Of a stretch of 64,000 nt of DNA, positions 50,694-58,761 are shown one piece after another. The stretch spans positions 1 through 64,000 of the forward strand of contig JBAYTR010000010.1 of NCBI GenBank assembly GCA_041675505.1, written 5' to 3'. The notes beneath the pieces are model-generated. The model made no database searches, was not told where the DNA came from, and was given only the letters and a program-made list of their open reading frames with translations. Both the position numbers and the translations under genes were made by a program. This DNA comes from JAGPCK01 sp041675505. GTDB lineage: Bacteria; Bacteroidota; Bacteroidia; UKL13-3. Each line of letters begins with the position of its first letter. The first letter of the stretch is position 1.

Positions 50694-51155
50694 TTAAAAA
50701 GGAGAGCTCGACACACGAATTACTGAGCCGTTTTGCGACACGTAGTATTTGCGCAAAGCACATTGGGCAAAACCTTCGTAAGGAAAACCATCCAGATTAA
50801 ACTTGGTATTGCAACAGGCTTTCCATTGTCCGCCCACATAACTACCGCATTGTAAATAGGCTTCGGAGTTGTTGAGGCTCACAATAGAACAGGAATCCAA
50901 CGGGCGGTAGCTGCAGTTGCGGTCGAAGGCTACAATTTCATCGCTTGCGTTGTGGTACACAAAAAGTCCGCGGTTACCACCGCTGAAATAGGTCCATCCG
51001 CCAATTACGGTAAGCTGTTGGTATTGCGGCAATGTGGTGTTGATGTAAGCATCTACAAACACATCGGGCACACACAGGTTGTTGCGTTTCTCATCTTTAC
51101 ATGATACAGAGAGCAGAAATAGCGTGAGTAAAAAAAACGTGCTGAATTTATTCAT
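50694..51155 (-). CDS. Rieske-fold-like lipoprotein without iron-sulfur ligands
   Basis: The 153-residue protein from the start at 51155 has a lipobox LSVSC (Cys about 19). The mature part shows the Bacteroidota Rieske-like pattern: VPDVFVDAYINTTLPQYQ, GGWTYFSGGNRGLFVYH, FDRNCSYRPLD, and GFPYEGFAQCALRKYYVSQNG. In Rieske proteins the ligands are C-H and C-x-x-H; here the first reads CSY and the second pair lacks His. A [2Fe-2S] cluster is therefore unlikely. It overlaps the end of the hydroxyacyl-CoA dehydrogenase gene by eight bases and is probably co-translated. Confidence 0.65.
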   Translation of the reverse strand: MNKFSTFFLLTLFLLSVSCKDEKRNNLCVPDVFVDAYINTTLPQYQQLTVIGGWTYFSGGNRGLFVYHNASDEIVAFDRNCSYRPLDSCSIVSLNNSEAYLQCGSYVGGQWKACCNTKFNLDGFPYEGFAQCALRKYYVSQNGSVIRVSSSPF

Positions 51156-52002
51156 AGCTGTAAAATCCCTGTTTGGTTTTTCTGCCCCAGTGGCCGGCAT
51201 CTACTTTTTGTTGCTGAATGCGACTAGGTCTGAATTTTCCGTCCTGGTGAAACAAATGGTACACCGAAGTGGTTACCGAAAAATTCGTGTCAACACCAAT
51301 CAGGTCCATCAGTTTAAATGGGCCCAACTTAAAACCGGAAGACTCGGCCAGCTCATCAATGGTTTCAAAAGAAGCCACGTTTTCTTCCATCATTTTAAGC
51401 GCTTCTACGTAATAGTGACGGGCTACGCGGTTCACAATAAACCCGGGAGCATCTTTGGCATGCACGGTGGTTTTGCCCAGGCTGTCAATAAGTGCGCGAC
51501 AAGTTTGTGCCACCTGAGGTGAGGTTTGTGCACCCGAAATAATTTCCACCAGCTTCATAATGTGGGCCGGGTTAAAAAAGTGAATGCCCACCACTCTTTC
51601 CGGGTGAGGTACTCCGGCTGCAATTTGTGTAACAGGAATAGAGGATGTGTTGGTAGCCAGTATGGTGGTAACAGGATTTTGAGCAGCAATGTCCCTGAAA
51701 AGTTTGCGCTTTATCTCCAAATTTTCTACTACCGCTTCAATAACCAAATCAACTTTCAGTAAATTAAAATCATTGCTTACCGTAATGCGCTTAATGGCTT
51801 GGGAGGCTTTGTCGGCAGTCAGTTTTCCTTTATCAACTGCCGCATTAATGCTGCGTTCAATTTGTTGCCGGGCTTTTTCCAACGCTTCAATCTGAATATC
51901 GTACAGCAGTACATCGTATTCACTTTGTGCAAAAACCTGAGCGATTCCGGCACCCATGGTACCGGCACCCAATACAGCAACCTTTTTTATGGTGTGGGTC
52001 AT
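51148..52002 (-). CDS. 3-hydroxybutyryl-CoA (3-hydroxyacyl-CoA) dehydrogenase
   Basis: The 284-residue protein starts MTHTIKKVAVLGAGTMGAGI with the NAD-binding GAGTMG. Further signatures are VIEAVVENLEIK, LATNTSSIPVTQIA, RVVGIHFFNPAHIMKLVEII (catalytic His), and KDAPGFIVNRV. Length and order are normal for the single-domain family. It oxidises 3-hydroxyacyl-CoA with NAD in fatty-acid or butyrate metabolism. The start is fixed by a -7 element at 52008-52015, only five bases upstream; the longer reading frame would begin upstream of that promoter. Confidence 0.92.
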   Translation of the reverse strand: MTHTIKKVAVLGAGTMGAGIAQVFAQSEYDVLLYDIQIEALEKARQQIERSINAAVDKGKLTADKASQAIKRITVSNDFNLLKVDLVIEAVVENLEIKRKLFRDIAAQNPVTTILATNTSSIPVTQIAAGVPHPERVVGIHFFNPAHIMKLVEIISGAQTSPQVAQTCRALIDSLGKTTVHAKDAPGFIVNRVARHYYVEALKMMEENVASFETIDELAESSGFKLGPFKLMDLIGVDTNFSVTTSVYHLFHQDGKFRPSRIQQQKVDAGHWGRKTKQGFYSYE

Positions 52003-52007
52003 ATATG

Positions 52008-52015
52008 CAAAAGTA
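52008..52015 (-). promoter_or_regulatory. -7 element for the hydroxyacyl-CoA dehydrogenase
   Basis: TACTTTTG on the minus strand (TAnnTTTG), ending five bases before the start codon. This would give an almost leaderless mRNA. Confidence 0.5.
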
Positions 52016-52073
52016 GTTAATTCCCTCACCTTGTTAAATACAACAATGCTCCTTATTTTCGACAACCAGTAAT

Positions 52074-52871
52074 ATGACGAGAATACTTTTTTTGTTTTTT
52101 GTTTTTTGTTTTGCAGGGCAACAGTTGATTTATGCTCAAAAAAGCACATCACCGGCTGATACGTCATTAAGCAAAACCAAAAAAGGCGCTAAACCCGCAC
52201 AGCAAAAACCTAAAAAGGAAGAGTGGAAGCTGGAGTGGAACGATGGCATGGAGCGGTTAGACGGGTCATTGTGGTACGTGCGTGATTTTGATAAAGGCAC
52301 AGGGAGCACAGGATACAGTCCGGCACACGTGTTCAACGACAACGGCCATTTGGTGTTGGTGCTGGATACCGCAAACTATAACGACAAGCCCTTTACGGGA
52401 GCCGAGGTAGCCGGATTAAAAGATGTGGGCTACGGAAAAATTGATGTAAAAATGCGCGTACCAAAGGGCCGTGGAGTTGCCTGCGCTTTTATAGCCACCT
52501 CATTGGTGGGAGCCGATTTGAAACCGCACGATGAAATGAGCATACAGTTCAGGGGCACAGAAACCCGGAGTGTTTTTTTCAATTACTTTAAACGAAAGGA
52601 CAGGATGGAGAATGGGAACAGCTATTTTCTTCCGTTTGATGCCGCAGAAGAATACCACGTTTATACTATAGAGTGGAGCAGGAAATACATCAAGTGGTAC
52701 ATTGACGGAAAGCTTTACTATCAGAGTTATGAGCGCATTCCGGGGTCTATGATGCGCCTCACCTTCAGTATATGGAGCAACATGAATGAAGACCACGAAA
52801 TTGACCAACACGCTATTCCCGCCATGTTCTTAATTGACAACGTAAAGTATTTTATCCGAAACCATAAGTAA
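52074..52871 (+). CDS. GH16-like secreted protein with altered catalytic site
   Basis: The 265-residue protein has a signal peptide (to about residue 22, LIYAQ), a Lys/Ser-rich linker (23-50) and a GH16 concanavalin-type jelly roll. The fold is recognisable from EWNDGMERLDGSLWYVRDF, TGAEVAGLKDVGYGKIDVKM, EYHVYTIEWSRKYIKWYIDG and MRLTFSIWSNM. The active-site strand reads HDEMSIQFRG (residues 152-161). Against the HDEID-E pattern, Glu154 (nucleophile position) is kept, Asp is Ser156, and the acid/base Glu is Gln158. It is probably a binding protein or a variant enzyme on beta-glucans, or inactive. Confidence 0.75.
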   Translation: MTRILFLFFVFCFAGQQLIYAQKSTSPADTSLSKTKKGAKPAQQKPKKEEWKLEWNDGMERLDGSLWYVRDFDKGTGSTGYSPAHVFNDNGHLVLVLDTANYNDKPFTGAEVAGLKDVGYGKIDVKMRVPKGRGVACAFIATSLVGADLKPHDEMSIQFRGTETRSVFFNYFKRKDRMENGNSYFLPFDAAEEYHVYTIEWSRKYIKWYIDGKLYYQSYERIPGSMMRLTFSIWSNMNEDHEIDQHAIPAMFLIDNVKYFIRNHK

Positions 52872-52913
52872 AAAATTGGTCGAATTGACAAGGCCATAAA
52901 CATAAAAACCACA

Positions 52914-52921
52914 TAAGTTTG
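52914..52921 (+). promoter_or_regulatory. -7 element for the NodB-like gene
   Basis: TAAGTTTG (TAnnTTTG), 19 bases before GTG 52941. Confidence 0.45.
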
Positions 52922-52940
52922 TCACAAAACACCCCACCTC

Positions 52941-54821
52941 GTGCTTAAGAAAATTGTACTTTATTCCGGCTTTGTTATTTTGTTCCTCTGGTGGATATAC
53001 CGTAAAATGTATCATCCGGATGAAACGGGCATCTACAAAGTAAAAACAGAAGAGATTATCAGCTATGACACTATTGTTGGTCCGGCTGAGGGTACCGCAT
53101 TACCGGCCGAGTCATTCACCTCCTGGAAAAAATTTGCCAAAGGCGGCACCAGCAGCATAGCCATATTGGTTACCGACACCAACTCTTCCTGGCTGGCCCT
53201 AGCTCACGGATTAAAATCCATTGGTGTTCCTTTTTTGATTACTCAAAACTACAAGGCCGCACTCAGGCACCAGATTGTAATGGTGTATCCGGAGCTTTCG
53301 GGTAAATACCTGCGGCAGGATGCGTTGAAGCTCATAGCACAACACCCGCTCAACGGAGGTGTGCTTATGGCCACCGGCACTCCTTCAGACGGATTAAAAG
53401 AAGTATTTGGCTACACAGAGAGCAAGGCTTCCATTCAACGTTACGAAATCAGGTTTAACCGCAAAGCGAAGGAAAACGAGTACCTGAAAGCAGAGAGTGG
53501 CTGGATGATCAGGCTGGGCAACAAAGAGCGCGGGGTTGACCCCATTGCCACCAATACCTATTACAATGTAAAAAACGAACCCATAGCGTATTACGAAGAC
53601 AACACACCGGCTGTCATAGTAAAACCCTATGCCATTGGTCGCTCGTACCTTATCGGGTTTGATTTGGGGTACTTTTTACAACGCTCGTACAGCAATACAC
53701 GGTATACTATTTCTCCACTGGGTGAAGGAAAGTTTGAACCCTCATCTGATGTGTTGCTGAGCCTTATCAAAAACATTTACCTTACCCAATGCACCACCGC
53801 GGTTGTTTTGGGCACGGTACCTCACAACAAACAGATGTCGCTTATACTCACCCACAACATCAACACCAAACAGGAGTTGTTGCATGCCGTTAAAGTGGCT
53901 GCGCAGGAAAGAAGAGAAGGTTTTACTTCCAGCTTTTTTGTGCAGGCTAAATACATTAATGATTATAACGGGGAAGCATATTTGCGCCCATACCTTACCG
54001 ATATTCTGAAGCTGTTGGTTGGCTGGAACATGGAAGTAGGCACACAGGGAGTATCAGCCAATAACCGTTTTGCCAACAACTCAGTGGGAAAAGGAATTGA
54101 AAAATACCCCGACTATACCCCGTTTGTGCAAAGCGAGAAAAAAACCTACAATGCCACCTTAATGGGTGAAACGCGGGTAGCCAAATACCTGCTTGAAAAA
54201 TTGTTGGGCAACTATGAAATGAAATCTTTCCGTGCGCCCGATCATCAGATACCGCGCTCTATGCCGCAGTTGCTGCAAGCCAACTCCTTTGCCTACAGCT
54301 CATCCATTACCAGCGATAAGGTGCTTTCTCACCTGCCCTACCGACTTAACTATAACTACGACATCAGCCAGGAAGTAGAAACTTTTGAGTTTCCGGTTAC
54401 CATTGATGATGACCAGGGAATAAAAAGCTTGCAAAGCAGTATATCGGCCACCATTGACATGGCATACAGTATTGCCAACTACGGAGGTATGATGGTACTT
54501 TCATTACGCCCCGATACCTCAGTAAAAATGCAGTTTCAACAACAACTGGTGGATGCAGTTAAAGAGTTTGCCTGGATTGGTTCACTCGGAAACTTTGCCG
54601 ATTGGTGGAGTGCCAGAGACCAGGTAGAATTCAGCCGAACCATGGATACCATTGAAGTAAACATACCTGTGCGTGCCAAAGGAATTACTTTGCAGCTCCC
54701 TCCGGGTGAGCGCATGTACAACTATGAACCTGCTGACTTGCCCATTGACCAGTATGGAAACAGCTTGCTCATATACGATTACCGGGGCAAGGCCAAAATC
54801 TACATTACCCGAAACAAGTAG
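52941..54821 (+). CDS. membrane-anchored NodB-like (polysaccharide deacetylase-like) protein
   Basis: The 626-residue protein uses a GTG start. It has one N-terminal helix (residues 5-20), a 250-residue region with Rossmann-like strands (TSSIAILVTDTNSSWLALAH), and a C-terminal part from about 295 with a NodB-type barrel layout: MSLILTHNINTKQELLHAVK, WNMEVGTQGVSANN and SFRAPDHQIPRSMPQLLQAN. In active deacetylases the first motif is TFDD and a His pair binds metal; here it is THN, with HxxxH not evident. Binding or altered chemistry on an envelope polysaccharide is possible. It is followed by LpxH-like and glycosyltransferase genes. Confidence 0.7.
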   Translation: MLKKIVLYSGFVILFLWWIYRKMYHPDETGIYKVKTEEIISYDTIVGPAEGTALPAESFTSWKKFAKGGTSSIAILVTDTNSSWLALAHGLKSIGVPFLITQNYKAALRHQIVMVYPELSGKYLRQDALKLIAQHPLNGGVLMATGTPSDGLKEVFGYTESKASIQRYEIRFNRKAKENEYLKAESGWMIRLGNKERGVDPIATNTYYNVKNEPIAYYEDNTPAVIVKPYAIGRSYLIGFDLGYFLQRSYSNTRYTISPLGEGKFEPSSDVLLSLIKNIYLTQCTTAVVLGTVPHNKQMSLILTHNINTKQELLHAVKVAAQERREGFTSSFFVQAKYINDYNGEAYLRPYLTDILKLLVGWNMEVGTQGVSANNRFANNSVGKGIEKYPDYTPFVQSEKKTYNATLMGETRVAKYLLEKLLGNYEMKSFRAPDHQIPRSMPQLLQANSFAYSSSITSDKVLSHLPYRLNYNYDISQEVETFEFPVTIDDDQGIKSLQSSISATIDMAYSIANYGGMMVLSLRPDTSVKMQFQQQLVDAVKEFAWIGSLGNFADWWSARDQVEFSRTMDTIEVNIPVRAKGITLQLPPGERMYNYEPADLPIDQYGNSLLIYDYRGKAKIYITRNK

Positions 54822-54901
54822 TAATAAAAGCATGATGTTGAAGTAATGTACTGCTAACACGGGCAACCCATTTTTGTATACGGATAGCTTAAACTATCTG
54901 T

Positions 54902-55747
54902 ATGGTGATAAAAAGAAAAGTCCAACTGGTAGTAATTTCTGATGTTCATTTAGGAACATACGGCTGCCACGCCAAAGAACTCAACCGCTACCTTAAATCC
55001 ATTGAGCCCGAAATACTGGTACTTAACGGAGACATCATTGACATCTGGCAATTCAGCAAATACTACTGGCCCGATTCGCACATGAAGGTGGTACAACGCA
55101 TTTTTAAATTATTGGCCACCGGCACTAAAGTGCATTACCTCACCGGCAATCACGATGAACTGGTGCGCAAGTTTGGCGAGTTCAGCGTAGGTAATCTGGA
55201 GATTGACAACAAACTCAAACTGGACATTGACGGCAAAAAGGCCTGGATATTTCACGGAGATATTTTTGACGTAACCATGAAACACTCCAGGTGGTTGGCT
55301 AAGCTGGGCGCTGTGGGGTACGATACATTAATTCTTATTAATGGTGTGGTTAATTTCATAAGCAGTAAACTGGGGCGGGGTAAAATTTCTTTATCTAAAA
55401 AAATTAAAAACAGCGTAAAAAGCGCCATTAAGTTTATTGGAGATTTTGAACAAACGGCCACCGACATTGCCATTGAAAACGGATACGATTACGTGATTTG
55501 CGGCCACATTCACCAACCGGTTATTGCGCAGTATAGCAACGATAAGGGCAGTGTGTTGTACCTCAACTCTGGCGACTGGATAGAAAACCTCACGGCTTTG
55601 GAATACCACAACAAGGAGTGGAAACTTTTTACTTATGCCACCGATTATGTGGCGCAACAAGAAGATGCTGAGGAAAACGAAAAACTGAATATACCTGAAA
55701 TAGCAGTGCTCTATGAAAATATTATACGCCATACAGGGAACGGGTAA
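54902..55747 (+). CDS. UDP-2,3-diacylglucosamine diphosphatase-like metallophosphoesterase
   Basis: The 281-residue protein has the calcineurin-like phosphoesterase motifs ISDVHLGTYG (D-H), NGDIIDIW (GD), TGNHDELV (GNHD), FHGDIFD and CGHIHQPV (GH-H). This matches the Bacteroidota LpxH/LpxH2-type family that removes UMP from UDP-diacylglucosamine in lipid A synthesis; the exact substrate is inferred. The two-metal site is complete. It overlaps the following glycosyltransferase gene by 35 bases. Confidence 0.85.
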   Translation: MVIKRKVQLVVISDVHLGTYGCHAKELNRYLKSIEPEILVLNGDIIDIWQFSKYYWPDSHMKVVQRIFKLLATGTKVHYLTGNHDELVRKFGEFSVGNLEIDNKLKLDIDGKKAWIFHGDIFDVTMKHSRWLAKLGAVGYDTLILINGVVNFISSKLGRGKISLSKKIKNSVKSAIKFIGDFEQTATDIAIENGYDYVICGHIHQPVIAQYSNDKGSVLYLNSGDWIENLTALEYHNKEWKLFTYATDYVAQQEDAEENEKLNIPEIAVLYENIIRHTGNG

Positions 55748-56753
55748 CGGACACCTGAGCCGGGCCAAAGAAATTATACCGTACTTAACCCCATACGGAG
55801 AGGTAGACTTGCTGGTAAGCGGTACACAATCGAATGTTCAGTTGCCGTATCTGATTAAATACAAAAAACACGGACTTGGATTTACTTTCGGCACACACGG
55901 GAACATTGCCATTGTAGATACGGTGAAAAACTTCAGGCCCGTTAAGCTGATGAAGGATATACTGGAATTTCCGGTTCATGCCTATGACTTAATTATAAAC
56001 GACTTTGAACCCCTTACCGCCTGGGCCTGTAAACTGAAGGGCAAAACCTGTGTGGCCTTGAGCCATCAGGCGTCTTTTCTTTCCGACAAATCTCCACGGC
56101 CAGTGAAAAAGAATGTGTTTGCAGAAGGCGTTTTAAAAAACTACGCACCGGCCAGTCGGCACATCGGTTTTCATTTTGATTCGTTTGACAACTTCATTCA
56201 CCGGCCCGTAATACGCGCTGATGTACGCAACAAAGAGGTGAGCAACCACGGACACATTTCTGTTTACCTGCCCGCACACAGTGATACTACGGTGGTGAAA
56301 CACCTGAGTGTATTACGCGATGTGAAGTGGGAGGTTTTTTCACGCGAAGCCAAAGGAGCCTACAAGGTAGGGAACGTATACATTCAGCCTATCAGCAATG
56401 AGGCGTTTACACAAAGTATGGCAACGGGCAACGGGTTGCTTACAGCCGGAGGATTTGAGGGTCCGGCAGAGGCCATATTTTTGGGAAAGAAGGTTTTCTC
56501 CATTCCCATGAGTAATCAATACGAACAACTGTGCAATGCAGAAGCGCTGAAGAAATTGGGTGTTACCGTTGCCTCTCAATTAAGCAGCAGCATGCTGCAG
56601 AAGTTGTTGAGCTGGATTCATTTTGGCCAACCCGTAAAAATTGATTACACCAACGACACGGCAAAAATTATCAATGAATTGGTTAGCAACTACAGCACAT
56701 ATAAACCGGAACCGGTAGCACCTGAAAGGTTGCAGAAAATGGCGTGGCAATAA
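55713..56753 (+). CDS. GT28-like glycosyltransferase (Glyco_trans_1_3 type)
   Basis: The 346-residue protein begins MKILYAIQGTGNGHLSRAKE, the GNGH-R nucleotide-sugar-binding start of MurG/GT1-like transferases. The acceptor half is followed by the donor block LLTAGGFEGPAEAIFLGKKVFSIP and NQYEQLCNAEAL, the GGFEG/EA pattern of the Glyco_trans_1_3 family. The product is unknown; a glycolipid or lipopolysaccharide role fits its neighbours. It starts within the end of the LpxH-like gene and is probably translated by coupling. Confidence 0.82.
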   Translation: MKILYAIQGTGNGHLSRAKEIIPYLTPYGEVDLLVSGTQSNVQLPYLIKYKKHGLGFTFGTHGNIAIVDTVKNFRPVKLMKDILEFPVHAYDLIINDFEPLTAWACKLKGKTCVALSHQASFLSDKSPRPVKKNVFAEGVLKNYAPASRHIGFHFDSFDNFIHRPVIRADVRNKEVSNHGHISVYLPAHSDTTVVKHLSVLRDVKWEVFSREAKGAYKVGNVYIQPISNEAFTQSMATGNGLLTAGGFEGPAEAIFLGKKVFSIPMSNQYEQLCNAEALKKLGVTVASQLSSSMLQKLLSWIHFGQPVKIDYTNDTAKIINELVSNYSTYKPEPVAPERLQKMAWQ

Positions 56754-56755
56754 AG

Positions 56756-58717
56756 TTACCTGCCCAACTTAAACAGGCAGTGCAACACAATACTTAAATC
56801 GCGCTCCACGCTGTAATCTTTTGCATACAGGAAGTTGATTTTTTCTACCGTTTTCTCATCTGTGCTTAACGAGCCCAACTCATCTACCGGACTTAATACA
56901 CCTGATTTAATTTTAGGCAACAAGGCGATGTTTTTGGCCACTGCATAACCCACCCAGGTTTTATTTCCGCTCAGTACCTGCAGCACGTTTCTGAAATAGC
57001 CCACCGGATTTTTACTGAGCAAAGCAATAATGGGAGAAGAAACCAAAAGGAACAAACTGGTGAAAATATCGAACAAACGTTTCTTGCGTATGCTCTGCTG
57101 TTTGGCTAAAGACAAGCTGATGTCTATGGTATAAAAATCTCCGGGAGCATCTTTGGAGTCGCTGCCAATAATGAACAAACTTTCTTCAGGAACAATCTTA
57201 AAGTGCAAATCGGGTTGTTGTATAGAGCCCATCCAGTCAATTATTTTTTGAGCGGGCAAATTTTTTGAGCAGAAGATAATTTCATCCACTTTAAATATTT
57301 TTACAATCTCAGCCAAAGCAGATGTGTTGCCTAAATACACATCACTTTCCTGCACTTGATTACCCGAGTTCACAAAACCGATAAAGCGGTTGCGGGCACC
57401 TGATTTTTCCAGAAGATTTAATACCCGCGTTGCCTCTTCGCCCTCTCCCACAATAATGGTTTTGCGGTAATAGGCATCGCCAAAATTAACTGAACCCGAT
57501 TTGAAGAAATAAACCAGCGAGCGGTAAAACACCATGGAGAAGGCCGCCCATCCTGCACCTAAAATAATGATGGCTCTTGAGTTGCGCAGGTGCTCCGGTA
57601 AAAAAGCATACAGGCAGGCAATTACAATAGTACCGGTAAATATGCCCCGCAATATTTTGCCCGGATTATTATCGGCTCGGTAAACGCCATTCAGTTGGCA
57701 ACAGATTAACCAAATGAAAATATATGTCGGCACATAAACCAGCATCAGGTCGGCACCGTACTCACCACCGGAAACATAGCGGTGATTTAACTCCCAGTAA
57801 CGCTTGATGTAATATACTCCGCCAAAAATAATGGAGGCATCCAGTAAAGGTTTGGCAGCAGCGGCAACAAAACGTTGCACCACAGCAACCAATGCCCTGA
57901 GGTAAATGGCAAAATGTATGAGTATACTAAAGGAGTTGGCCAATGAGGCTGCATAATGTTTGCGCGCAAAAATGACCATGGCGTTGTAAAACACAAACAC
58001 ATAGTTTACGCTGGTTTTTTTGGTGCTTTCGCCTTTGTAGTGAATAATGGTGGTGTGCGGAAAATAGTAGTTTTTGTAACCTGCTTTGGTTACGCGGTAG
58101 GAAAGATCAATGTCTTCCCCGTACATAAAAAAAGCTTCGTCCAACAAACCAATTTCATCCAATACAGTTTTGCGCAACATCATAAAAGCACCAGCCAGCA
58201 CATCAACCGGATGTGTGGTGTTATTGTCCAGGTAACCCAGGTGGTAGCGGCCAAAAGTTTTTGAACGAGGGAAAAGTTTTGACAGTCCGAAAATTTTATA
58301 AAAAGCTACGCTAGGTGTAGGCAATCCTCTTTTTGATTCCGGCAAAAACACACCCTTGCCATCAATCATTTTTACACCCACCGCACCGGCATCGGGTGTT
58401 TGATCCATAAAAGAAATCACCTTTGAAAAAGTGTCTTCCTCCACAACCGTATCGGGATTAAGAAGTAAAATGTACTCTCCTGAAGCAGCACGAATGCCCT
58501 GATTATTTGCTTTAGAGAAACCTACGTTTTCCGTATTGGCAATCAGTTTTACATCGGGAAAGCGACTTTGCACCATTTCCACCGAGCCGTCAACCGAGCG
58601 GTTGTCTACTACAAAAACCTCCGCATCAATTTCTGAACAAGCCCGCCTTACCGAGTGCAGCGCCTGTTCCAGAAAGAACTTAACGTTGTAGTTAACAATG
58701 ATTACGGATAGTTTCAA
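56756..58717 (-). CDS. GT2 glycosyltransferase fused to a reduced polyprenyl-phosphate sugar transferase
   Basis: The 653-residue protein uses TTG 58717 (MKLSVIIVNYNVKFFLEQAL), because the promoter at 58745 excludes the longer frame. Residues 1-270 form GT2 with DNRSVDGS, NVGFSKANNQGI, LLNPDTVVEE (DxD-like) and GEDIDLSYRV. Four to five membrane helices follow. A CoA_binding_3-like Rossmann domain is next (TIIVGEGEEATRVLNLL, about 420-530). The last 100 residues resemble the end of bacterial sugar transferases (KRLFDIFTSLFLLVSSP, VLSGNKTWVGYA) but lack the central catalytic block between them. It probably adds a sugar in surface-glycan synthesis; the second half may be non-catalytic. Confidence 0.82.
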   Translation of the reverse strand: MKLSVIIVNYNVKFFLEQALHSVRRACSEIDAEVFVVDNRSVDGSVEMVQSRFPDVKLIANTENVGFSKANNQGIRAASGEYILLLNPDTVVEEDTFSKVISFMDQTPDAGAVGVKMIDGKGVFLPESKRGLPTPSVAFYKIFGLSKLFPRSKTFGRYHLGYLDNNTTHPVDVLAGAFMMLRKTVLDEIGLLDEAFFMYGEDIDLSYRVTKAGYKNYYFPHTTIIHYKGESTKKTSVNYVFVFYNAMVIFARKHYAASLANSFSILIHFAIYLRALVAVVQRFVAAAAKPLLDASIIFGGVYYIKRYWELNHRYVSGGEYGADLMLVYVPTYIFIWLICCQLNGVYRADNNPGKILRGIFTGTIVIACLYAFLPEHLRNSRAIIILGAGWAAFSMVFYRSLVYFFKSGSVNFGDAYYRKTIIVGEGEEATRVLNLLEKSGARNRFIGFVNSGNQVQESDVYLGNTSALAEIVKIFKVDEIIFCSKNLPAQKIIDWMGSIQQPDLHFKIVPEESLFIIGSDSKDAPGDFYTIDISLSLAKQQSIRKKRLFDIFTSLFLLVSSPIIALLSKNPVGYFRNVLQVLSGNKTWVGYAVAKNIALLPKIKSGVLSPVDELGSLSTDEKTVEKINFLYAKDYSVERDLSIVLHCLFKLGR

Positions 58718-58744
58718 GCGTGCTATGTGTGTTATTGAGTATAG

Positions 58745-58752
58745 CAAAAGTA
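58745..58752 (-). promoter_or_regulatory. -7 element for the GT2 fusion gene
   Basis: TACTTTTG on the minus strand (TAnnTTTG), 27 bases before TTG 58717. It decides the start codon. Confidence 0.5.
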
Positions 58753-58761
58753 ACAAATTAT

